From Phyto melanocephala (Eukaryota > Arthropoda > Insecta > Diptera > Rhinophoridae), in the NCBI GenBank assembly GCA_941918925.1, contig OW799236.1, positions 75,420,465-75,484,464 on the forward strand: 64,000 nt of DNA. Direction: 5' to 3'. The notes beneath the pieces are model-generated. The model did no database searches, was not told the origin of the DNA, and saw nothing but the letters and a program-made list of their open reading frames with translations. Below, piece by piece: positions 47,044-60,252 of this stretch; position 1 is the stretch's first letter; every line of letters begins with the position of its first letter. A program made the translations under genes and the position numbers.

Positions 47044-48899
47044 TTTTTGAAAAGTTTTCCTGCTTAGGTAAGATTTAAGTAACCCAAACGTAATAATATT
47101 TGGACTTAAAATAAACAATTCATATGCCAAGTAAATTTATCTTTCATGCTTAGTTAATATAAAATTATCTACAGTAGAAAAGTTTTTCTTATAGCATATT
47201 TCCACGACACACTCAATTACTTGATTCGCTCTTTAAATTACTTAAGGGAATTACCCTGTTTCTACGACATATTGTTTATTTGATTTGACAGTTCTTCTTC
47301 GTGCTTTTTTTATTCAAATGATCGTTTTGTTTTTTGGCGGTGAACATTAAGAAATATAAAGTTTTATAAAGAAAATTATGATTATTTTATCAATAGAGCA
47401 AAAGGTAAGTAATAATAGTAATAATATTGTAAATAGAAAATAGAAAAAGTGCAAGAAAATAGGACCAGTGCAGTCAGCAAACCCTCTAAACACAATTTCG
47501 TCTCATCCAATAATTTTGATGTGGCCAATAGTCTTCTAGACATTACAACTTTTTCTTTCATTTTATTTTTTATACATATATGAAATTTAACTTTTCTCTT
47601 TTTGCTTTTCGCTTTGACAGTTGGAAATGATAAACTACCGATAAAAATTAGAAAAGACACTGATTTTATTATAATTCGGATGGTAATTTTTAATAAATTA
47701 CACACAAAAATAGTAATTTGCTTTGAAAATTTTGCATGGGAAAATAATGTAATTTGGTTCGGAATTAGGCCTTGAATTATAAATAAGACATCGAATTACG
47801 AATGTCGTTGCTGTGGAAACATTATATTTAGTAGAGTATAAAACTGTCATATAGTTCCCATTGTTTAATACTCAAATTGGTTTTCTTAGTCAAACACAAC
47901 AAATTTTCAACTCCCTTCTAAAAATTCTTAACTCTACACGCAAAAACTCACAAAATTCAATAGAATATGTATCTTCAAAAAAAAATGTATGGCGTTTTGC
48001 ATGGCTCAATGCAAATGACAGCTGTTTATGTCATTAACTCTTTTCAACAGCAAAAGATGAACAAACAAAAAAACGAAAAGATGGAAAATGAAGAGAAAAA
48101 TCACTTGTGCCAAGTGACATGAAAAAGTCGTGTATGCATCATAATTCTTTTTTTTTTGTTTGGTGTGGAAGTGCTAAATAATACACATTAGCCAAATATA
48201 CAGAAAAAAATGACACGGCAACTAAATGATGTTTTGAGTATATTTTAAATAAGTATACATACATACATATTTACATTTTACAGTACATGTACAACACAAA
48301 TAAACACAGTCATTCATATAAATTAATATAAATACATTCATGCACGTATGTATGTGTACTTACCTCACATACTCGTAAGTACTTTAGAGAGCAATAAGTA
48401 GGCCTTATTTTTTTAGTGTTGATTATGATTGCTGGCATACGTTTCCTTTTTTTCCCAGTTGTTATGGTACATTTTTCTTGTTCTCCTTCTGCTTTTCCAA
48501 AAAAATCTATTTTTAATACGACTTCTTACGGTTCTTCAGAAGTTTATTGGTAGCAGTTAGGGAATATTTAAGTGACTGTATATGTATGTATGTATGTATG
48601 TATAATGTGGGAACATGTTTATGTCATGTGTTAATATTTGACATTATGAATGTCAAGTAATTTGTTATTTTAAATTATGTTGTAGCACACTGCATGATTT
48701 ACTCTGGATTTTTAAAAGCAATTACGTTTTTTTTTTTTAAATATTTCGTGAACAAGTACACAAACACTTGTATTAGAATATTTGTACATATTGTAATGTT
48801 TTATGGATTGTAGGGTTAGATTTAATTATAATTTTAATAATTTTTTAATGTGGTAAATAATTGTAATAATTTTTTGTGGATCATTAAGTATATTTTTAA
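47044..48899. other. AT-rich stretch without recognised gene
   Basis: Similar inverted segments near 47199 (TATTTCCACGACA) and 47800-47825 (TGTCGTTGCTGTGGAAAC) may bound an old element. A nine-codon frame (47379-47405) directly before GTAAGT looks like a first exon, but no partner exon is convincing. Confidence 0.3.
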
Positions 48900-48959
48900 A
48901 ACGCATTAGGTAATACGCAGTACTACGGATCGACTAATGAACACATTTACTATTTTCGA

Positions 48960-49200
48960 CACTGTGCTATTCGCACAGAAAAAGCCATTGTTGCTGTAGA
49001 CACGAAAGTATTGCAACTTGGTCGAATAATTCGTGGATTGTTTTTCCCTCATGTCATTGCAAGTCATTTAGGGGAGAAATGACTTTAACATACAGCCTTT
49101 GGTAACCGAATTATCTGAAGAAATGGTCCTTAAACTAATTTTTGTGGGGGTACGTCAAATCTCTGGTTTATACTGATGAACCTGTAACATATAACCAAAA
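48960..49200 (+). pseudogene. Short mariner-type transposase fragment
   Basis: Near 49140-49190 the frame reads FLWGYVKSLVYTDEPVTYN, the block that follows the third catalytic position in mariner-type transposases. Upstream text is too decayed to assign. Confidence 0.5.
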
Positions 49201-50425
49201 AGAGGAATCTTCTTAACTTGCTAAGGCAACTTTAAAAATGGAGGATTGATCACGTGAACTTAGCCTTTTATATCTTTGGTTAAAGTACACATTAAATTGC
49301 TTAATAAAATTGGGCGCAATATGAAATATGTAACGAGTAAAACTAGTGACAACCATATGTTTTGTGGGTTGTAATTTTCTTATCGTCGCGAATGATGAAA
49401 AGAAAATAAGTATGAACAATGGGGTAACCTTGTAAAAAAACGTTAAAAGTTTCTAAAATTTCCTGTTTTGACGATTAATTATTATTTAATTAATGAAGCA
49501 TTAAATTCATAGTTAAAAAGAAAAAGTCAGTAAAATTTACAGTATAAATACAGTTGTCCGTTTTCTCTCATATCGACTTAAACATTAAATTTTCGTTTAT
49601 AGCATTTGTTTAAAAATTCTAGGCATTATTACAGAATTGCGAAGAATGAGTTAAGTAATATTTTTTTTTCTTCACAAATTCTTAAACTAGGCCAGCCTTT
49701 ACAAGCCATCAAGGACTTAGCGTTTAGAAACCAACATTCCATGCAATGTTGACAAATAAGGTCGGGAATTCTCGAAAAAGTGGTGCCATGATGCAATAAA
49801 GTCGCAGTCGTGAATGTCATATGCCAGAAATTATTTTTAAATATTAAATGCCATACAATTTGTGAGCTAATAAAGCCTAAATCTTTTCCATTACATTAAA
49901 TTTGTTGTGTTTTATTGTTTTAAAAATTTCTATACCCCTAAAAAAACACTACTTTCTTGGTCATTTGTTGATTTTTTGCTAACAAAACCAATAATTAAAC
50001 ACATGTACCAGAAAATTGAAGAGAGGAAGAATAAGAAATCAAATACAGAAAATACAAATGCCAAAGACAAAAACAAAAATACATGCAAAATTCTTTTTGT
50101 TTTTTTTTTTGTTTTTGTTAAACTGAAACAAAATAACAATTTTTAATCATGAATTATTCAATAAAATAGAACACTTTCACTCAGTGAACTTAGTGTATGA
50201 CCATCCCCTTGGACATGTTTTGAATACAAATAATAAAATTAGGTACGGCAGTAAAAATTGCCTAATAAACATGAATTTAAAGAAAAAACAAAGTATATTA
50301 CAAACTTTTAAAATTGTTTGATTGAATCCACAAAAATCTACAAAATTATTCAAGCTGTCTCAGTTTTTGCAACTTGCAGTGCGCTTATCTAAGTCTAGAT
50401 ATATAATGGTTCTAATAATACTTGG

Positions 50426-50880
50426 TTGGTTAAAAGACTCGTAGGCATAGCTGAAAATGATGCAACCGAAAACTTGGGAACAGTGGATCTGTGGTTGGTA
50501 CGAGCAGAGGACTTTTTATACACCAGAAAGTATACCCAAACTTATATAGTGCTCAACAAGCTTTTAGGCAAGAGGTTAAAGGTACTAGGACTTAATCGTA
50601 GTACCCTCAGTAGGTTAACATTTGTTGTCAGCCACACACTACTGTCAGATACACATGAAGTACGTACGGTATGGAAGACATTATTTTAAAACAAATGCAA
50701 TGACAATCCGACTATCTGATTTCGCTAGAGGAAGAACAAACAAGTCCGTCGATACCACTCGGATGACAGAAACAACTGGTGAAGGAAATAGACGCATGTT
50801 AATAGTGGATCGCCTCGGAATCTTCTTTGCACCTATACATATATGAAGAACACGGTCTAAGTTGGCAGGTAGGTTCAATA
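50426..50880 (+). pseudogene. LINE RNase H/C-terminal relic
   Basis: The frame contains KRLKVLGLNRSTLSRLTFVV then SHTLLSDTHEVR. This resembles the segment of I-like or jockey-like non-LTR elements after the RNase H domain (LGLNRSTLSRLTFVLTGHC...GTHA). The Cys/His knuckle that normally follows is not preserved. Only this piece of the element is recognisable. Confidence 0.45.
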
Positions 50881-51136
50881 TCTTATACTTATAATAAGAT
50901 TGTAAAATAACTGTGTCTGAACATTATATATATATTTTTTTAAATAAATGCATATGTGACAGCTCATAGAGAAAGGGACCTAAGTGTAAAAACAGGTTTT
51001 GTTGAGGAGAGCCATCTTAAAGATTAAGTGATTTTTCTATTTTTTTAAATTGTTCAAAAGGAATAAAATACATTTTTTGTAGTTTCGTAATATCAAGTTA
51101 TTTTGTTAATTTAGTAGGGGAAAAAATGAAAATAAA

Positions 51137-52615
51137 CAAGTAACAGTGCTATATTTGGCAGTGCCGAATCTTATATACCCTTCACAACGTGTAGTCATTC
51201 AATAACAATTGTTTGTATCACCATTCATCTCATATAAAATACGTACATACATGTAAAAAACATACATATAGATAACAAGTAAGAGCGCTATATTCGGCCG
51301 TGCCGAATCTTATATACCCTTCACAACGTGTAGTCATGCAATAACAGTAGTTTGTATCACCATTCCATACGTTATACGTACATACATATAAAAAACATAC
51401 ATATAGAAAAACATTCATTGTAAAATTATAAATTTACGTATGTATGTTAAAAAAAAATTTTAAAAAAAAATTTTAAAAAAAAAAATTTTAAAAAAAAATT
51501 AAAAAAAAAAATATTAAAAAAAAATTAAAAAAAAAAATTTTTTTAAATATTTAAAATATATATAATAAATATAAAACAAAAAAAATATTAAAAAAAAAAA
51601 AATTAAAAAATATAATAATAAAAATATAAATAATATATTAAATAAAAAATAAAAATAAAAAATTTTAAAAAAAATAAAAAAATTTTTTTTTTGCTCAGCT
51701 GGGATTCGATGCCACGTTGTTGTAATGTTGTTTTTGTGAAAAAAAAATCGAGGTGGTCGTGGGTTTTTGCTCATATCTCAGTTGTTTATGTACCGATCTA
51801 CTCCCGAATATTTCTGATATTTTAATATCTCACCCGAGTCCAAGCAATGTCGGGGGGCTTCAAAAAGTTGATTTCAACATACACACGGACAGACGGACAG
51901 ACTGACAGAGCTTAATCGACTCCCCTATTCATAAGCTTTCAGAAAATATATACTTTATGGGGTCGGAAATGAAAATTGTAGAAATTTCACACGGAATGAC
52001 AAACCTATCTATACCCTTTTTCACTGTGTGAAGGGTATAAAAACATACCATTGTAAAATTATAATTGAGTTTACGTATGTATGTTTCTAAAATAAAAATT
52101 ACAAAAAAATAAATAAAAAAAAATATATATTAAAAACAAACAAAAATTACAGAAAAAAATTTTTTTTTAAAAAATTAAAAAAAACAATAAAAATATAAAT
52201 AATATATAAAATAAAAAATTTTTTTTTGGCTCAGCTGGGATTCGATGCCACGTTTACTCTAACCAGTATACATATATGTATGTTGTTGTTGTAATTGTGA
52301 AAAAAAACGAGGTGGTCGTGGTTTTTTGCTCAAATCTCAGAAAGTTATGGGGCGATTGTGCTGAATTTCAATAGCGATTCATTCCCGGATATTTCTAAGA
52401 GATTGATACCATACACAGATTTGGGGAACATATAGTTTCTTATAAAAGTTGATTTCAACCAACACACGGACAGACGGTCAGGGCTTAATCGACTCCTCTA
52501 TTCATAAGCTTTCAGAAAATATATACTTTATGGGGTCGGAAATGAAAATTGTAGAAATTACAAACGGAATGACAAAGCTATATATACACTTGTGCACCAC
52601 AGGTGAAGGGTATAA
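51137..52615 (-). mobile_element. Family A element split by another family A element (A6/A8)
   Basis: The left part 51137-51275 (CAAGTAACAGTGCTATATTT to ACATACATATAGAT) and the right part 52041-52615 (ATTGTAAAATTATAATTGAG to GTGCACCACAGGTGAAGGGT) together make one complete A element. The intervening block is a second full copy in the same orientation. Confidence 0.75.
51276..52040 (-). mobile_element. Family A element, full length and nested (A7)
   Basis: It starts CAAGTAAGAGCGCTATATTC with hairpin and ends CTTTTTCACTGTGTGAAGGG. All blocks are present, with an A/T-only tract at about 51449-51690. It belongs to the CACACAGTG-ended subtype, whereas its host copy is the GTGCACCACAGG subtype. 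Confidence 0.8.
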
Positions 52616-52810
52616 TAAATTTTACCATTAGGTTCCTTTCTATTTGCGCTTAGAATAGTCGACTTCACTTTTGTAAAACGCGCATATCTCTAGGAGGGAA
52701 CACTTTTGGGGCATGGGATCGGTCTCATTCGATGCTCAGATGTTGTCCACATCAAAAAAAGTGGAAATTGTTTTTTTTATCCTTAGGTCCCTTTCTCTAT
52801 GCGCTGTCAC

Positions 52811-53467
52811 ATATACGAACATGACAACTAGAGAAAAATAAAAGAAGATTGCACTAACAACAGCAAACCATTTATTTGCACTAGCTCTGATATAAAAATT
52901 TATTTTTAAATAAATACAATAGAAAAATATTGTTGGGGCCAGAAATGTAGACCGGTGATAACTACTGCTCAATAAAATAACAGTATATGCCATTGATGCC
53001 AATTAATGTAGTCGATTTTATACTTTATTTATAAAAAAGACCCAATTGCAGTATGACATTATTTTCGCTCCAACCGTCATAACATTCGATATTTTGGCTT
53101 TCAGCCGACATTAAATTCGTCTCTGCAAATGATACCAAAATCAGCCCAAACGAACTATAACTGGATTCTAGATTAACAGGTGCAACTTGTAATATCAAAA
53201 CCTAATTTGTATATGTATATTTAGCACAACTAAAAGTAGCGTCCTTGTCATCATTATTGTATTTATAACCGAACAAACTTTTTTTCGAGTTTGTATTTTT
53301 TTACATTGCAAGCGGGTTGTGATAAATTATTTTATTCATTAATCTTTGGTACTTGAATCATCTTTTGGTGTTTTTTTTTTTATTTTTTATTTTGCGTTAG
53401 TATTATTTTTGTCTACACTTTGAATAAAAAACCATTATAAATATTATTTTGTATATTCAATCTTAAA
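52811..53467. other. Stretch with a repeat shared with 42505-42650
   Basis: Positions 52826-52990 resemble 42505-42650. No gene was seen in the rest. Confidence 0.4.
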
Positions 53468-53835
53468 CAAGTAACAGTGCTATATTCGGCCGTGCCGAAT
53501 CTTATATACCCTTCACAACGTGTAGTCATGCAATAACAATTGTTTGTATCACCATTCATCCCATATAAAATACGTGCATACGTACACGTTAGAATAAATG
53601 TGGCATCGAATCCCAGCTGAGCCAAAAAAATTTTATTTTATTTTATTTAATATATTTTCAACCAACACACGGACAGACGGATAGACGGACAGACGGTCAG
53701 GGCTTAATCGACTCCTCTATTCATAAGCTATCAGAAAATATATACTTTATGGGGTCGGAAATGAAAATTGTACAAATTACAAACGGAATGACAAAGCTAT
53801 ATATACCCTTGTGCACCACTGGTGAAGGGTATAAA
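53468..53835 (-). mobile_element. Family A element with internal inversion (A9)
   Basis: It starts CAAGTAACAGTGCTATATTC and ends GTGCACCACTGGTGAAGGGT. The block GTGGCATCGAATCCCAGCTG (about 53600-53620) is in reverse orientation relative to the rest. The A/T tract is almost gone, so the element is only 368 bp. Confidence 0.75.
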
Positions 53836-54894
53836 AAGCAATAAATGTACATCATCTTTAAAATGACTATTATTTAGCTTCAAGGCTAAACCAGCCAATC
53901 TTTATCCTCACAGTCAAATAATAGAACCGAAACGCTTAGCTATTAAATCAATAATCAATTTGAAATTTAGATTTCCACTACAATTTCTAATGTTTATAAA
54001 ACAAATAATCCGACAAATGGAAAATGCACTCAAGTAAAAAATAAATGTAAAAATAAAATAAAGTAAAAATAAATATTAAACGACTGATAACAAATCATAA
54101 AAAAATAAAATAAAATAAATACTTATAAATACAATCTACCATTTACAAGCTAAAAAAAATCTACAGGTTGTTGCAAGAACCAAATACGTATTTATATATG
54201 TATGTATGTGTAAGTCTGCCCAGACCAACGATATACCATCTCTCATTACCGCTAACTAGCCAACAAACATTAAGGGAGGAAAATCAAAACAAATAAGAAT
54301 TGATAAGGATGAAAAAATAATACATAAAAAATGTTGCTTCATTTCTATGAAATTCGAAGAAATATCAACAATGTTTAAACTTAAAGAATTAATATACACA
54401 GATATACACAGATACATACATACGTACATATAAAAAGTATAATAAATTGTGGTCTTTTGTAAAGGAAAGTTTTTTTTGGAAACAAATTTTATTTACCAAT
54501 TTTTTTTTGTTTGTTTTCAATTCAAAAATATTGCAGTTGTTTTAAAAGAATTTTGTTTATTTAAGATTTTTTCTACGCTTGGTAAGGGGGTTACGGATGT
54601 TTTTGAGGGTTAAATTGTTTTTTTATAATTTTTTAGTTGGTTAATAGTACAAATGCAGAGAAAAGGAGAAGAAAAACTGCAAATCAAGAGGGTAAATGCT
54701 AAAATGTTAAATAAAAGAAAAACAAACAAACGAATACAAAAACGTTAGAGCGGCAAAAAAAATTGCAAATAGAAATTAAACATCAAAGTAAATATTATGG
54801 TAACCTTTTACACATAAATGACTTTTAAATTAAATAATACAACAGAGATGCCAGAGGCTTTAAGAAATCACATCTTAACTATACTTCACCATTA
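53836..54894. other. AT-rich stretch without recognised gene
   Basis: A-rich sequence with (TATG)n and (ACAT)n simple repeats near 54195 and 54415. Nothing else was recognised. Confidence 0.35.
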
Positions 54895-55169
54895 GCCATC
54901 GATTTATTTCGACAATAAACAATTGTTTGTGCTTACATGAATTTGTCTCGTTGGGACCAATCTTGTCGATGTTTTGATCTTGTTCAAAAAACGTTGTCAA
55001 AACAATTGTTTTGCACAACGATGTCTGACAGTAAAGGCATTTTCAATATGAAAGAAAGAGGTTTCATAGAAAAAAATCACCCTTTACACGTTTTCTCCGC
55101 AGTAAAGAAGTAACAAATTTTTAACAGTTGCTTTGTTGGTGTTTTGTTTTGTGCGAATAGCTTATGGAG
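54895..55169. repeat. MITE with GCCATCGATTT ends (copy 2)
   Basis: Collinear with 40633-40918: GCCATCGATTTATTTCGACA, ACGATGTCTGACAGTAAAGG, CAATATGAAAGAAAGAGG. The right inverted end is degraded. Confidence 0.6.
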
Positions 55170-56405
55170 ACTTATACTGTTTTCACATAGATAGTAAAAT
55201 TCGAGTTTTCCTCTCTTTGGCTCCCTTATCATGTTTCTACCAACATGTTTCGCCATACAAAATTTTGAGAGCGAGTTATCTTGGTTCATTTTGAATCTTG
55301 CTGCAAATCACGAAATATTAAGAATTAACCTCAAACTTTGATAACAATTTATCAGTACTTAAGCTTGATTTTGATAACAAATTATCGCGAATCAGCTGTA
55401 AAAATATATAAACAAAGAAAAAACAAGAAATTAATGTGTGCAAAAATGTAAAAAAAAAACTTTTAGCAAATAAAAAGGATATTTTTACGTTTATTTATTT
55501 AAATTAAAATGGAAAAATTGATATACATATACATATAGTAAAACATGTTCAAAAGTGTATAAGAAATAAAACAGGAACAGGACATCTAATTCAAAGAGCG
55601 AACCTAGTGGTTCACATTACCGTAAAGAACATGGTTTGAGAGTAATGTACTTACATTTTTGCATTTGTGCACATAATTTCTTCCTAAATACACTTGTTCC
55701 CTTATTCCGATTACCTACAAGTAATCTATATATAATTTGTTAGTTTATTAAATATAACATCACTTATCGGCACTATTCCGATTTCGACTATTGTTGATGT
55801 GACCACATAAATGAAAAGAGAAGAAACACTGACAAAAATTTTAAAAATCTCAGTATCTACATTTTGAGGATATAAGTAATGAATACAAGTATACGCCACA
55901 CCCACAATTCATATCTCTTTAAATTTTTGCTGCGCTATGTACACTTATGGGAAAACTATACATTCAAATTTTTTTTTAAGTACCCCAGGCATGTGATAAT
56001 TTCTGCTTTCATCAAATAGTTTTTATGATTATGTATACTACTAGCAATGTTATATACTTGGAAAGATTCTCATAATCACCGTTATCCAGATATACAGCTA
56101 AATTAGAGCGTAGGCGTAAGGCATTTACTAAAACACAAAAAAAAAACAATTTTAGTAGTTGACCTTTTTTATTATTTTTAATGCTTTAAAATAAGAATAA
56201 AATAATTATTAAAGTAAAAATAACGTTATGTTCCATTAAAGTTAAAAAGTAAAAACCAAATATAATAAATATGGTCACCTTGTGCCAATTTGATCGTCGT
56301 TTGCAGGCGTAAGAAATAGAACTAAATATATTGAATAGTTCGCCGCGTGTAGCGAATTTCGGCCGAAGCCATAATTGTATGCATTCTCATATACACATAT
56401 ATATG
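55170..56405. other. AT-rich stretch without recognised gene
   Basis: No coding or repeat end was identified. Confidence 0.35.
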
Positions 56406-56748
56406 GACCTTCTCTGAGAAAAGGGACGTAGTGTGTCAAAAACTTAAGAGTGGATTCTGGTACCTAAAAGGGTGTAGAATAAAATGAAATAAGTTAGATT
56501 TCTGATAAAAATTTATTTACCCCATAAAAACGTACAAGACGAGCTTGGTAAAATCGATAAAAATGAGGAAAACATTAAAATTTTTTTAGTCAAGACATCA
56601 CCAAAGTCGGCACCCAATCATAACTAACCATACTAAATCGCATCTCTTAACTGAAGGTGTGTTCAAAGTGATAACGCATTATGAATCTTTAATTGCGTTT
56701 TTCACAAAACTTCATTTTCACACAAGGTCCCTTTTCTCGGAGAAGGTC
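56406..56748. mobile_element. 343-bp MITE sharing ends with the 50956 element
   Basis: Inverted ends GACCTTCTCTGAGAAAAGGG (left) and GACCTTCTCCGAGAAAAGGG (right, inverted), followed by GAC and GTGTG at both ends. No transposase is present. The 60-codon frame at 56659-56841 overlaps the right end and looks fortuitous. Confidence 0.65.
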
Positions 56749-57433
56749 ACATATTTCATTTTTGACGACGAACATTCGCGACGAAGAATTCGTCCCAGTT
56801 GTGCGCTTAGCATTACGCTTAACGCTCATATTTATGTGTAGATGTTATTAAGTAGTATTTGCATTTTATTTATTCCTTCCAGGTCATAAATTTTAAGCTT
56901 TGCCAAATAAAAGAAGGAAATATTCCAACGGTGATGTAATAAATATTGGCAATACTTCTAGGCATTTTCTCCTTATCATTTTGATTTATTATAAAATTAA
57001 TTTTTTTTATTCTCGTTTATAAAATGAAACAACAGTAAAAAATTGTAGAAACAAAAAATTTAAGTATGAATAACATTTGAATAAGAAGAATTTTAGGCAA
57101 CGGTACCAATCAGTATCTTTGTATTTTTGCAATAAAAGAATAAAAAGTAAGTTACCTTTACATTTTGACACGTATCTTTTACGTCAAAATTTAAAAGTAA
57201 ATTTAAAGTTTACGAGGTATCAGAGTCATTTAGTAGATTTAACGAATATCCATATTATTTCTTAAGGATAGTAAATAATCACTCTATTTATCTAAAGTAA
57301 TTTTATGTACATATAAATTTTAAATTATTTTAAGAAATATTTTCGTTATGTAAAATTTTATATAAAAATATTAATCTAACATCTTAGCTTTACAAAATCT
57401 GCTCTACAAAATAATTATAATAAAAATCTTTAT
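56749..57433. other. AT-rich stretch without recognised gene
   Basis: No coding or repeat end was identified. Confidence 0.35.
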
Positions 57434-58346
57434 TATACCCTTCACCTGTGGTGCACAAGGGTATATATGGCAACAATTTTCATTTCCGACCCCTAAGGTA
57501 TATATTTTCTGAAAGCTTATGAATAGAGGAGTTGATTAAGCCCTGACCGTCTGCCCGTCTGTCCGTGTGTTGGTTGAAATCAACTTTTAGAAGCAACCAT
57601 ATGTTCCTCAGATCTGTGTATGGTATCAATCTTTTGAAAATATCCAGGAATGAATCGCTATTGTAATTCAGCAAAGTCGCGCCATAACTTTCTGAGATAT
57701 GAGCAAATAAACACGACTGTCTCTGTTTTTTTCTATATTTTTACCACCAAAATTAAAATTGTTCACCCATAGAATAATTTATAGGTACCTTTGCTACTAT
57801 TTGTAGATAAAACATTCCTCAAGAAATATTAGTGTAAAATTTTGGATAAATCGGGCTCTTATCGGTAAAGTTATAGGCAAAAAAATTTTTTAAATATATA
57901 TTCTAAAAATTTACAAACGAAAATCAATATTTTTCAGCTTGTAGACAACCGAGAGAGTCAATATTGGTATCATCTGAAAGGACTTGACTAGAACAATAAA
58001 AGCACCATAAAAAACTTTACATTTATGTTGGCCGCCACTACAAAATGGTGGACAAAAATTTATATATGAGCCAAATCTGGTATTTTAAAATGTAACTTCT
58101 TGAACCCCCTCAATATTGGTATCAAATAAAAGGGCTTGACCAGTAGAATACAGTAAATTATTCTTAAATGTAAAATCCAAGATGGCGTCTCAAACAAAAT
58201 AGCGTATAAAATTTTTTTAACCCCATCAATATGGGTATCAAATTAAAGGGCTTGACTAGTTGAATAGACTTAACTACCTAAACCATGTACATGATGGTGA
58301 AGGGTATTATCAGATTCGGCACGACCGAATATAACACTCTTACTTG
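57434..58346 (+). mobile_element. Family C element, full length
   Basis: It starts TATACCCTTCACCTGTGGTG and ends GAATATAACACTCTTACTTG after hairpin ATTCGGCACGACCGAAT. It is collinear with the C element at 39230-40232 read in reverse, including GGGCTTGACCAGTAGAATAC and TAATCAGTAAAG-like blocks. One (GTCY)n tract lies near 57545-57570. Confidence 0.8.
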
Positions 58347-58361
58347 TTTTTATTTGATTTT

Positions 58362-59625
58362 ATTATACCCTCAATCACGAATGATAAGTGTCAATTCGTT
58401 TGAAAATTTGGGATATGAGCTTGTTACGCTGTACAGTGTGAGTGTTAAATTATAGATGTCCGTCTATGAGTGTGTATGAAGAAATATTTTTTCCAAAGCA
58501 CGCAGATATCAGTCATATTTATAATAGTATGTGAGATATGTTTGAAAAAATTTTGCTATGGATAATCAAAATTACTTTTAAACAAATCCAGTGTCACAAC
58601 TACTCTTGTTTAATGAATAATTATGTTTTGGTAAGCTCCCAAAATACTTTAAACTTCTGTAAAGGGTAACCCAAAATTTGGTGTTGGCAACCCCAGAAAT
58701 ACAGTTCGAAAGCTAACAGCTTAGGTTTAGTAAAATTTGAGCAACGAACAACGTGTCTTTATTATAGAACAATATTTCAAAAATAACAACAAAAATACCA
58801 TATTTTTAGTGAGTATACGCTGTGGAGAACTTAAATTTGTAATTCTTGTTCACGACCCCATATTGAGGTTCTTGGATTGTCAGCGATACTCTCACGCAAT
58901 GCTTCGATATTGACATATGAACGCCCTGTTTTTGAACGATCAGTGTGCTTGGCGTCTCCAACGAATTCAGTCTCCGTAAATTTTGTAATTGATATCTTCA
59001 AAGTTGACGAAGTTAAACACTTCCGACCATATTTTGTATGAAATTGTTTATTATTTTTAAAATATTGCTTAATAATAATTTTTACTTAACTGTCAACTAT
59101 CGAATTGTTTTTTACGATTGCGAAAACTTCAAATCTTGCACTAATTTTGGGACACTCTATATTTCCCCGTTTGTACATACGTTCTAATTGTAATTACTGT
59201 TATTGCAATATAATTTTTTTGCTGCCAGTTAAATTTTGTTTCGGAATATACATATGTACGCGCTCATGAGAAAGCTTTGATGAAGAAATGTTTTTGTAAA
59301 GTAATAGTATGTATAACGTTACCACTTTTTGTTTGTTCATATAAAAAATGCTTTTCATACGTTAATATTGCATAAAAAAGAAAATAAATACAATTGATAT
59401 GTAAATAGTCCGACAAAAACAATTTAAAAAATATTTTAAATTGAAACAGAAAGTAGTCGTTGTAGCTGTAGCTGTAATTTTTTATGCATGTAACTGTGAG
59501 TTTTATAATTGCAATATATTTTTTTTTTTCAATAAGCCTACGGTATAAACATAGGAATAACTTATTATTGCATACCTACATGCTGTTGAAGGGTATATTC
59601 GATTCGGCACAATATAACTATCTAG
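58362..59625 (+). mobile_element. Diverged Helentron/mini-me-like element (family D) with nested transposase debris
   Basis: It begins TATACCCTCAATCACGAATG and ends GAAGGGTATATTCGATTCGG with a damaged hairpin. The middle (about 58750-59080) is mariner-type debris. The family assignment rests on the two ends only. Confidence 0.4.
58750..59080 (-). pseudogene. Mariner-type transposase N-terminal debris
   Basis: The minus strand gives KQYFKNNKQFHTKYGRK then ITKFTETEFVGDAKHTDRSK and VNIEALRESIADNPRTS. These match the N-terminal helix-turn-helix region and linker of mariner-type transposases (KFEETGSVGDAKHTGRPK). On the plus strand at about 58750-58800 a separate N-terminal piece (SNEQRVFIIEQYFKNNNKN) lies in the opposite direction, so two ends meet head to head. 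Confidence 0.6.
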
Positions 59626-60252
59626 CGTGTTCTATATTATTTAACTTTGTTTAAATTTTTTGTGCATTTTTTTTGTTTACTTTAACTTGTAACCATTTTT
59701 TTCGAAAAAATTTTCATAAAATGTATTTTTATATTGATGATTTTTACGACTTGTTGAGTATATTATTTCCGCAATCCCCTTTAGAAATTATTGCGAAATA
59801 CAACGATGAATAAACAGACAGACGTCGAGAAATTATTTGTGTTCCCTTCCATTATAATAATGAAATGTACATATTTTCAGTATACATAAAGTATTTGTAT
59901 GCTGATGTATTTATGCATAAATAAATGTGAATTTGTTTTTCGTATACATTAGCTTACAAACACAAATTCATCGAAATGGAAACGGAAATAATTTTCAAAA
60001 TTGTACAAATATGCATATACTATACATACAAATGTTTGTGAATGTGTGTACACTTTGCTGTAAAACAAATATTTAATAATTTTACATAAATGTTACAAGT
60101 AATATGTATAATTCAATACAAAATATGCTTTATGGACTACTTAAATATGTGTACAAAAAAAAAACATTTTACGACATTAGATAGCAATTTTCGAAATCTT
60201 AAATACAAAAAAAAAATTATGCAAATCAAAACTTACTATGTCAATTTAAAGT

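Larger units (their letters stand above)
50956..52810. mobile_element. MITE split by a nested pair of family A elements
   Basis: Inverted ends GTGACAGCTCATAGAGAAAG at the left and the complement of GTGACAGCGCATAGAGAAAG at the right, both continuing GGACCTAAG. Without its insert (51137-52615) it would be about 375 bp. The same end family occurs at 56406-56748. Confidence 0.7.

Noticed and set aside
49907..50146. Lys/Asn-rich 79-codon frame and its mirror frame
   Set aside because: Composition reflects A-rich low-complexity sequence. Both strands are open, which is expected by chance here.
50426..50846. Possible host exons in two overlapping frames
   Set aside because: The readable part matches a LINE C-terminal segment, so the frames are transposon debris.
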